From positions 3,488-15,507 of the forward strand of contig JAHZFN010000260.1 of NCBI GenBank assembly GCA_019421315.1: DNA of 12,020 bases, in the 5' to 3' direction. A program made the translations under genes and the position numbers. This DNA comes from Peptococcaceae bacterium. GTDB lineage: Bacteria; Bacillota; Dehalobacteriia; UBA4068; UBA4997. Shown in pieces: positions 5,911 through 12,020 of the stretch. The notes beneath the pieces were generated by a model, which worked only from the letters and a program-made list of their open reading frames with translations, was not told the DNA's origin and did no database searches. Each line of letters begins with the position of its first letter. The stretch's first letter is position 1.

Positions 5911-7530
5911 TTACAGGTCGTTGTCCGCATAGGAAAGGTTGAAGCTTTTGTTAATCAGCGGAAAATCAGGTACAATGTTGCCGGCGACGGCATGGCAAAC
6001 GGCGGGCCAGTTGCAGAAAGATGCTGTGCGAACCTTGTAGCGGCAAATATTGCCTTTTTCGTCTGTCATTGCAAAATGCACATCTTCGCCTCTGGGTGAT
6101 TCCACCATGGCAAAAGCTCGGCTGTTGGCAGGCAAATTCGGCATTTTAGTTTGGATTTTGCCGCTTTCGCTTTCGGTTGCCGCCAGCTTTTTCAGGCATT
6201 GTTCCATAATTTCGATGGCGGCAAAGGCTTCTTCAATTTTTACATTCATGCGGCGGCTGACATCGCCGTAAGTATATTCGGGAACGGCAAATTCCGTTTC
6301 GCCGTAGGCGGCGTAGGGAAAGTTTTTGCGGACATCACGGGTTATGCCTGCGGCTCTGCCCGCAGGGCCTACGGCGTTCAGGTCTTTTGCCACTTGGGTT
6401 TTCAGTATGCCTGTGTTTTCCACTCTGTCCATGAACATACTGTTGTTTTTGATGATATTAACTGTGTCTGCCAACTCTCTGCGGATTTTTGCCAAATCCT
6501 CGGCTGTTTCGGCAGTTTGACCGTAAAGATAATCTTGCTTTACACCACCTAAAGTATTGATACTGCGGAGAAAACGCACGCCGCAGATTTTATCGCAGAG
6601 GTTATATGCCCAAATTCGCAGCATATTAAAGTTGCCTGCCGCAAAGATATACGCCACGTCCTGAGGTATACCCGACAAGTCACCCATGTGGGCAACCAAG
6701 CGTTCCAGCTCCGCCAAAAAGGTTCTGGTATATGCTGCACGTTCGGGAATTTGCACGCCTGCCATTTTTTCCAAAGCCTGGCAGTAGGCGAGGCTGTTGG
6801 CAAAGGTTTCGTCGCCTGAAATGCGTTCTGCCAGATAAAAACCTTTTTCGGCGGTGCAGTCCTCAAACAGCTTTTCAATGCCTTTATGTACAAAGGAAAG
6901 CTGGGCTTCCAGATTGATGATAGGTTCGCCCACCACGCTGAAGCGGAAATGCCCGGGTTCGATAATGCCTGCGTGAACGGGACCGACGGGTATTTCGTAC
7001 ACACCTTCGCCCTCAATTTTGGTATATTTCATCGGTTTGTTGACAAACTTAGGTTTATGATGACGGTCGAAATCTTTTCGCAGGGGATAGTTACCGTCGG
7101 GCCAGTTGCCGTGGAAAACCAGCGGTTTGGGATCGGGATGACCGACGGGCAAAAGACCGAACATATCGTGAATTTCTCTTTCGTAGCCTGCGGCTGCATG
7201 AACCTCTGTGCAGACAGAAACAAATTCCTCCTGTCCAAAGGGCAGCTTGGTGATTAAAACAAGCAAAATGCCGTTGTCGCGGTCGGCAAATGTATAATAA
7301 ATATCAAAGCCGCCGCCTGTGGCTTTTTTGCTGCTGTCAAAAGTTCTTTGGTCGGCGGCAAACATGGTTATCAAAGGCAGACCGCATTTTCGGTTGAGAT
7401 AAACGGCGGCGTCTTTGATTGACATAGGGTCAATTTCCAGATAAAATTCGTTGTCGTTTTCCTGAGTTTCTTTTAAAATTTCCGTTGGAAAATCGGCTGT
7501 GATTTTATTGATAATGTTTTTGTAATCCAT
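5911..7530 (-). CDS. HyfG/NuoCD-like large subunit lacking all [NiFe] cysteines (Ehr type)
   Basis: A 539-residue protein. Residues 1-160 are NuoC-like (30-kDa), with YEREIHDMFGLLPVGHPDP at 116-134 and YPLRKDF. From about 175 it is a NuoD/hydrogenase large-subunit domain: YEIPVGPVHAGIIEPGHFRF (178-197), FVHKGIEKL and PERAAYTRTFLAELERL. In HycE/HyfG the N-terminal metal site reads ERVCGICGFAH; here it is ERISGDETFAN (235-245; DNA 6808-6828 covers ERISGDE). The usual C-terminal DPCxSC becomes SFNLSYADNDL, ending the protein at 539. All four Ni-Fe ligands are therefore missing, and the complex I quinone-site Tyr is not evident either. No C-terminal processing extension is present. This matches the energy-converting hydrogenase-related (Ehr) class. 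Its substrate is unknown. Start: ATG at 7530 with AAGGAA upstream. Confidence 0.9.
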   Translation of the reverse strand: MDYKNIINKITADFPTEILKETQENDNEFYLEIDPMSIKDAAVYLNRKCGLPLITMFAADQRTFDSSKKATGGGFDIYYTFADRDNGILLVLITKLPFGQEEFVSVCTEVHAAAGYEREIHDMFGLLPVGHPDPKPLVFHGNWPDGNYPLRKDFDRHHKPKFVNKPMKYTKIEGEGVYEIPVGPVHAGIIEPGHFRFSVVGEPIINLEAQLSFVHKGIEKLFEDCTAEKGFYLAERISGDETFANSLAYCQALEKMAGVQIPERAAYTRTFLAELERLVAHMGDLSGIPQDVAYIFAAGNFNMLRIWAYNLCDKICGVRFLRSINTLGGVKQDYLYGQTAETAEDLAKIRRELADTVNIIKNNSMFMDRVENTGILKTQVAKDLNAVGPAGRAAGITRDVRKNFPYAAYGETEFAVPEYTYGDVSRRMNVKIEEAFAAIEIMEQCLKKLAATESESGKIQTKMPNLPANSRAFAMVESPRGEDVHFAMTDEKGNICRYKVRTASFCNWPAVCHAVAGNIVPDFPLINKSFNLSYADNDL

Positions 7531-7595
7531 ATCTTTTTCCTTAATTTATGTGTTATTCAATATTAATTTTGAAAATTTAAATAAAATATTTTGGT

Positions 7596-9086
7596 TTATA
7601 ACGGACGGAGAACGTCTACTGCCATATTGATGAGGTTCAGCAAAGGTGCAGGCAGATAAAAACCTGTTATGATGATTGTCAAAAGGAGAAGCAAAATCAA
7701 AACGGCGCCCGCTTTGTTGGTTTCGCCTTTAACGATAGCGTTGCCTTTGGGGTCGGTCATGTTTTCTTCGCCGCCGTAGAACATTTTGAAAAGCATATAA
7801 ACAATTCCCGCAAAAATCAGAGCCAAAAGCACTGCCAGAACGCCGCCGATAACATAGCCGCCGTTTGCAAAAACCGCCGCCAAAACGCTGAATTCACTGG
7901 CGAAAACGGAAAAGGGCGGTGTGCCTGCGATGGCAAGCAGACCCAAAAGGAATGCTACGCCCGTTATCGGCAGAACCTTCAGAATGCCTTTGATTTTGTC
8001 AATGCTGCTGGTTTCAAATTTTTGCAGAATGTTGCCTGCCGAAAGGAACAGCATGGATTTGGTCAGAGAATGGTTCAGAGTGTGGAACAAAGCCGCAAAA
8101 AGAGCCGCAGGTGTAAACACTCCGAAAGCAAAGGCGATTATGCCCATATGCTCAATGCTGGAATAAGCCAAAAGAGCTTTGTATTTTCTTTGGGAAAGAA
8201 TCATAATGCAGGCGGTGATTATCGAAAGCAGACCAACCGCCATCAAAATTTTGCCTGTATAGCCGCTTTCGCCCAATGCCAGATTCACCACTGCCTGCGC
8301 CCGAACGATGCCATACATGGCACTGTTCAAAAGAACGCCCGAAAGCAGTGCGGAAATGGGCGACGGTGCCTGGGAATGGGCGGGCGGCAGCCAGGTGTGC
8401 ATGGGTGCCAAGCCTGCCTTGGTGCCGAAACCGACCAAAATAAAGATGAATGCCAAGCGCAGAACAGGCTGATTTAATTCACTGCCATGTTCCATCAAGG
8501 CTGTCCAGTTTAAGAATTCATGCTCTGCCAGGCAGTCCAGGCTGGCAAGGTGCATGAAAATTACACCCATGAAAGCCAGTGCAATGCCCACTGAACAGAT
8601 GATAACATATTTCCAGGCGGCCTCAATGCCCTTTTGGTTGTTGTAAAAGCCAACCAAAAAAGCGGAGGCGAGGGTTGTCGCCTCGATGGCAACCCACATA
8701 ATACCCAAATTTCGCACGGTGAGCGCCAAGAACATGGTAAAGATGAAAGCAAAAAGCAGTATGTAGTAAATATGCACCTTACCCAGGTCGATACTGCCGA
8801 TTTTCATGTCTTGTTCCAGATAACCGACGGAAAAGACGGAAACCACAAAGCAAAGGAGCGTAACAATGTCCAGAAAAATCATACTCAAAGCGTCAACGTA
8901 AAAGAAACCGCCCCAAAGAGCATAGCTGACGGAGCCTGCCGCCATAACTTCCTTTGTCAGAAGCAGGGAAATAACCAAAGCTGCCGCTGTTGAGATGATT
9001 CCGAGAGTGTAGAGTGTTGCCTTGTTTTTAATCAAAAGGCATAAAATAACCGTAATAATGGGTAAACCCAAGAGGAAAAGTCCCAT
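7596..9086 (-). CDS. hyfF: HyfF-like proton-translocating antiporter subunit (NuoN/NuoL/MrpD family)
   Basis: A 496-residue membrane protein with about 14 hydrophobic segments, related to complex I antiporter-like subunits. The key polar residues of this family are visible. Glu135 lies in MWVAIEATTL, and Lys223 in GFGTKAGLAPMHTWLPPAHS. Lys303 lies in KYKALLAYSSIEHMGI, and the HTLNHSLTKSMLF segment (H335, H339, K343) follows. The proline-rich LPPAHSQAPSPISALLSG loop is a family hallmark. It should carry H+ or Na+ across the cytoplasmic membrane, driven by electron transfer in the peripheral arm. The start at 9086 follows the HyfE-like stop by 4 bases, with GCGAGG overlapping that gene's end as the probable SD. 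Nothing looks truncated. Confidence 0.9.
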   Translation of the reverse strand: MGLFLLGLPIITVILCLLIKNKATLYTLGIISTAAALVISLLLTKEVMAAGSVSYALWGGFFYVDALSMIFLDIVTLLCFVVSVFSVGYLEQDMKIGSIDLGKVHIYYILLFAFIFTMFLALTVRNLGIMWVAIEATTLASAFLVGFYNNQKGIEAAWKYVIICSVGIALAFMGVIFMHLASLDCLAEHEFLNWTALMEHGSELNQPVLRLAFIFILVGFGTKAGLAPMHTWLPPAHSQAPSPISALLSGVLLNSAMYGIVRAQAVVNLALGESGYTGKILMAVGLLSIITACIMILSQRKYKALLAYSSIEHMGIIAFAFGVFTPAALFAALFHTLNHSLTKSMLFLSAGNILQKFETSSIDKIKGILKVLPITGVAFLLGLLAIAGTPPFSVFASEFSVLAAVFANGGYVIGGVLAVLLALIFAGIVYMLFKMFYGGEENMTDPKGNAIVKGETNKAGAVLILLLLLTIIITGFYLPAPLLNLINMAVDVLRPL

Positions 9087-9090
9087 TTCA

Positions 9091-9747
9091 TTAACCTCGC
9101 AAATTCTTTAATTTATTGATATTGGTGGAGTCAAAGTTTTCGTTGATTTTGAAGGTCATCAGACCCATAACCAAAACGCCTGTCAGCAAATCCACAAAAA
9201 TGCCCAGGTCGATGATGAACGGCATACCGTGGGTGGCAAAAAGTGCCGTTACAAAAAGTCCGTTTTCAATGGTCAAAAAGCCGATGATTTGGTCGATGGC
9301 GTGTTTTCTGGTGATCATGAAGAATGTACCCATCAAAACCACGGATATGGAAATGACAACTCGGGTGTTGATTTCCGTGTCGCTCAAAACGGCAATGTGG
9401 TTAACGATGAAATAAACGAAAATTACAATGCCGCAGCTTATCAAAACCAAAAGGGGAATGTTCAGGAAAAAGTCCTTTTCCACATTGTGTTCAACTCGGC
9501 TGTAAACTCTTTTTAAGAACTTTGGTATAACAATAACTTTCAAAGCCAGAATAATGGCACAGACAATTAAAAGGTCGAAACGGCCTGTGGCACCCAAAGT
9601 GGCAAAACCCATAACGCCTGCTCCCAGTGCAATCAAAAAGGATTGCAGGCGGAACATTCTGATATATGAAGATACTCGTTTTCCCGCCATCAGGAGAAAA
9701 GCGGAAAGCAGTATTAATGCCGAAACGGCATCCAAAAAATTAGCCAT
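9091..9747 (-). CDS. hyfE: HyfE-like membrane subunit (N-terminal NuoK-like part)
   Basis: A 218-residue hydrophobic protein with about six to seven membrane segments, close to the length of E. coli HyfE (about 216). It corresponds to a NuoK-like domain with extra helices. Notable stretches are MAGKRVSSYIRMFRLQS near the N-terminus, QIIGFLTIENGLFVTALF and DLGIFVDLLTGVLVMGLMTFKI, where acidic residues in membrane segments (Glu in TIENG, Asp in DLG and DLL) are expected for ion conduction. I choose ATG at 9747; a TTG start at 9789 is possible, but then GGAGG (9763-9767) would be inside the gene. The spacer from that SD to the ATG is long (15 bases), so a non-ATG start a few codons earlier cannot be excluded. 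It lies in the operon order B-C-E-F. Confidence 0.85.
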   Translation of the reverse strand: MANFLDAVSALILLSAFLLMAGKRVSSYIRMFRLQSFLIALGAGVMGFATLGATGRFDLLIVCAIILALKVIVIPKFLKRVYSRVEHNVEKDFFLNIPLLVLISCGIVIFVYFIVNHIAVLSDTEINTRVVISISVVLMGTFFMITRKHAIDQIIGFLTIENGLFVTALFATHGMPFIIDLGIFVDLLTGVLVMGLMTFKINENFDSTNINKLKNLRG

Positions 9748-9832
9748 AATTTTTATATAAATCCTCCGATTTTTTGCAGATAATTTCAAGTTTTTAATCT
9801 GGGTTTAATCAAAAATTTTAATTAGGATTTTG

Positions 9833-10753
9833 TCAAATGCCGATGACAAAATTATTTATGAAGCCCACAAACGCCAGAACAAAGGCGAGAGCCGCCAGGT
9901 TCGGTACGCTGAAAAGAGGCAGTTTAACGGTGTAAACTTCCAGGCAGGCTACCAGCAATGATAAAACCACAACCTCAAGAACATAAAGCAAAACAGAAAT
10001 CAAAACTCCCAAAGCGCCGCCTGTGGCAACAAAACCGCCCAACGGCAAAAAGATATTGATAATGAATGTTATGAATACCAGCTGTTTAATGCAGGCACCG
10101 TATTCCATCAAAGCCAAATGGCGGCCGGAGTATTCCAAAATCATAGCTTCATGTACCATGGTTAATTCCAGATGGGTGGAGGGGTCGTCAACGGGTATGC
10201 GGCAGGTTTCTGCCAAAAGCACCAAAATCATCGCCAAAAATGTTACGATGTAAACAGGCTGGAGCATGGGAATTGTTGCAAAAGCGGCATAGCCAACCAT
10301 TTGGAAAACGGAGGTAGTGCCGCAAACCAAGCCGACTGTAAACAAGCAAACGATGATGGCAGGTTCAATCAAAGACGAAATCATGCCCTCACGGGAGCTG
10401 CCCATACCGCCGAAGGTGCTGCCTGTGTCCAACGCTGCCAGCATCAGGAAAAAGCGTCCCATTGCCAAAACATAAACGAACATTACGGCGTCTCCCGCAA
10501 AGCCTGCCGGCAGAAGCCGGGCAGATACGGGAACGAAAAGGGAGGCGGCAACTGCTCTGTATACCCAGGAGGCGGTTTGGGAAACCGTAACCGGTTTGCG
10601 GAAAAGCTTGTGTAAATCGTAATACATCTGCAAAACAGGTGCACCTTTGCGGTGCTGTGCCAGTGCTTTCACCTTTTTGATAATGCCGTTTACCAAAGGT
10701 GCCAGCAGCAGAATGACCAATATTTGTACTATTATATATGTTAAATTTTGCAT
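9833..10753 (-). CDS. hyfC: HyfC-like membrane anchor subunit (NuoH family)
   Basis: A 306-residue, eight-helix-type membrane protein that in complex I and Hyf links the peripheral arm to the ion pumps. Family motifs are clear. QHRKGAPVLQMYYDLHKLF is near residues 33-51. GRFFLMLAALDTGSTFGGMGSSREGM is in the middle. AETCRIPVDDPSTHLELTMVHEAM carries the conserved charged residues of the loop facing the large and small subunits. The ATG at 10753 has AAAGGAG 12 bases upstream. Its stop is UGA, unlike the UAA of the other genes of this operon. 85 bases without a gene separate it from the HyfE-like gene. That is where hyfD sits in E. coli hyf, so HyfD is missing here. Confidence 0.92.
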   Translation of the reverse strand: MQNLTYIIVQILVILLLAPLVNGIIKKVKALAQHRKGAPVLQMYYDLHKLFRKPVTVSQTASWVYRAVAASLFVPVSARLLPAGFAGDAVMFVYVLAMGRFFLMLAALDTGSTFGGMGSSREGMISSLIEPAIIVCLFTVGLVCGTTSVFQMVGYAAFATIPMLQPVYIVTFLAMILVLLAETCRIPVDDPSTHLELTMVHEAMILEYSGRHLALMEYGACIKQLVFITFIINIFLPLGGFVATGGALGVLISVLLYVLEVVVLSLLVACLEVYTVKLPLFSVPNLAALAFVLAFVGFINNFVIGI

Positions 10754-10785
10754 TTTAGCGAAAAGCTCCTTTCTCTGATTTTCTC

Positions 10786-12020
10786 TTATGCCACTCTGTT
10801 GTAAATCAGCAGTACAATCATGATCAAGAGTATGTACAGCAAATATCTGTGAGTACTGCCGTTTTGAATGGTGTCTTTGAGTTTTTGAGAAAGCTCTTTG
10901 GCTTTTGCCAGCAAAGGTTCGTAGAAATATTTTTCAAAGATATGCTCTGTTTCCACTTTGTATTCCATGGCTTCGGGGTAATATTCCGAGGCGCCTTCTT
11001 CTGTAATCAGGCGGCGTTTCGGGCGGTACAAAAAGCGGAAAACGATACGCAGCGGCTTTGTGTAGCCGGCGGCGGAATACTGCATTCCGGAGTTTAGGGC
11101 ACGGTAGCCGCAGTCCCATGTGTTGTAAATGCGGTCGTATTTTTTGTTGCCCAGAATTTTCAGCAAAACGAAGGTTACCAAAACGATAAGCAAAACCAAC
11201 ACCAGAATGGCAACGGGAGAAATTGCATTTTTGTCAAAATTCAGAGTAAAGTAGGTGACAAACCAGCTGCCCTGCATTTCGCCGATTACAGAAGCTCCCG
11301 TCAAATCAGCGATGACGCTGTCTGTTATTGCCACCAAGGCTTTGGGGAAGATACCTGTCGCAAAGCAAAGCACTGCCAAAAACGCCATCCCTAAATTCAT
11401 GGGCAGAGGAACTTCTTTGGCGTTTTCTGCCGCCTCGGTTCGGGGAATGCCCAAAAAGCCGATACCGATCAGCTTAACAAAGCAAACTAATGCCAAGGCA
11501 CCTGTCATAGCCAAAGCCGCCGTTCCCAGAATGCTGAGGATATTGATACCGACACTGCCTGCGGCGATGTTGGCAAAGAAAGACTGGTAAGTCAGCCATT
11601 CGCCGATGAAACCGTTAAAAGGCACAACGGCAGAGATGGACAAAGCGAAAATCAGCATTAAAAAGCTTGTGATCGGCATTTTTTTCATAAGACCGCCCAA
11701 ATCCTCCAGGTTTTTGCTGTGGGTGGCATACTGCACGGCACCTGCACCCATGAAAAGGCCGCCTTTGAAAAGCGCATGGTTAAAGGTGTGGATCAGGCAG
11801 GCGAGGAGAGCCAGGGCAAAAATCGTTTGGTTATCGTTGGCATAAGCCAAAAATGCCAACCCCAGCCCCATAAATATGATACCTATGTTTTCAATGCTGG
11901 AAAAAGCCAGCAGTTTTTTGATATTGGATTCCATCAAAGCATAGAAAATACCCAAAAGAGCGGATACAATGCCGATGATGATGATAACAACGCCCCACCA
12001 GGTTGGGCAGACATCCAGAT
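10786..12020 (-). CDS. hyfB: HyfB-like antiporter subunit with C-terminal extension; N-terminal part outside the window
   Basis: About 410 residues are visible. The frame stays open to the right edge, so the true start lies beyond 12020. The fragment begins inside the antiporter fold (DVCPTWWGVV) and shows ALMESNIKKLLAFSSIENIG with the family's conserved Lys and Ser, followed by the HTFNHALFKGGLFMGAGAVQ segment. More membrane helices follow. There is then the hydrophilic region TWDCGYRALNSGMQYSAAGY and a final membrane helix (RYLLYILLIMIVLLIY). This is the NuoL/HycC/HyfB-type C-terminal extension rather than a simple MrpA/NuoN. It would be a second ion-translocating subunit next to the HyfF-like one. 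It is followed after 32 bases by the HyfC-like gene. A HyfA-like subunit may lie upstream but is not seen. Confidence 0.9.
   Translation of the reverse strand, partial: LDVCPTWWGVVIIIIGIVSALLGIFYALMESNIKKLLAFSSIENIGIIFMGLGLAFLAYANDNQTIFALALLACLIHTFNHALFKGGLFMGAGAVQYATHSKNLEDLGGLMKKMPITSFLMLIFALSISAVVPFNGFIGEWLTYQSFFANIAAGSVGINILSILGTAALAMTGALALVCFVKLIGIGFLGIPRTEAAENAKEVPLPMNLGMAFLAVLCFATGIFPKALVAITDSVIADLTGASVIGEMQGSWFVTYFTLNFDKNAISPVAILVLVLLIVLVTFVLLKILGNKKYDRIYNTWDCGYRALNSGMQYSAAGYTKPLRIVFRFLYRPKRRLITEEGASEYYPEAMEYKVETEHIFEKYFYEPLLAKAKELSQKLKDTIQNGSTHRYLLYILLIMIVLLIYNRVA

Noticed and set aside
5060..12020. Formate hydrogenlyase or hydrogenase-4 as the function of the - strand operon
   Set aside because: Subunit order resembles Hyf, but the large subunit lacks all [NiFe] ligands and no formate dehydrogenase or nickel maturation gene is in the window.
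1..12020. CRISPR arrays, insertion sequences, tRNA or rRNA genes
   Set aside because: No direct repeat arrays with spacers, no transposase frames with terminal inverted repeats, and no cloverleaf or rRNA-like stretches were seen by eye.

Overview
The window looks like a chromosomal segment of a strictly anaerobic, fairly low-GC Bacillota. A THF riboswitch on an ECF folate transporter gene, a T-box leader, AGGAGG-type ribosome binding sites and a ferredoxin-based metabolism all point that way. Negativicutes or a related clostridial group would fit, but nothing in the sequence fixes the genus.

Left part, + strand: the C-terminal end of a protein with two OST-HTH (LOTUS)-like repeats (to 364) ends at a strong terminator. 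A THF riboswitch follows (about 511-614), with a visible SD-sequestering helix, and then a FolT-type folate S-component (681-1235) and its terminator. A strong promoter (TTGACT-18-TATAAT) next drives a T-box leader (about 1462-1746). Its specifier reads AUC (Ile) and its UGGU fits a tRNA with an A73 acceptor end. The leader controls a four-gene gamma-delta-alpha-beta 2-oxoacid:ferredoxin oxidoreductase operon (1844-4852). The alpha gene is split by an in-frame UAG at 3058-3060, and the delta ferredoxin has Ser in place of the first Cys of its second cluster, so the enzyme may be decaying, recoded or mis-sequenced here.

Right part, - strand: a convergent operon runs in from beyond 12020 and ends at 5060. 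It encodes a membrane-bound complex of the group 4 [NiFe]-hydrogenase/complex I superfamily: HyfB-like (partial), HyfC-like, HyfE-like, HyfF-like, a HyfG-like fused NuoC-NuoD protein, and one polypeptide fusing the HyfH-like (2x[4Fe-4S]) and HyfI-like (NuoB) subunits. The HyfG-like large subunit lacks all four [NiFe]-binding cysteines (ER-ISGDE at one site, FNLSYADNDL at the C-terminus). It is therefore not a hydrogenase but a member of the 'energy-converting hydrogenase-related' (Ehr) class, whose reaction is unknown. A second antiporter subunit (HyfD) is not encoded between hyfC and hyfE.

The two operons converge on a hairpin at 5011-5043 that can terminate both. Functionally, a ferredoxin-coupled oxidoreductase faces a ferredoxin-like, ion-pump-like membrane complex. 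Ferredoxin as the link between them is an inference.
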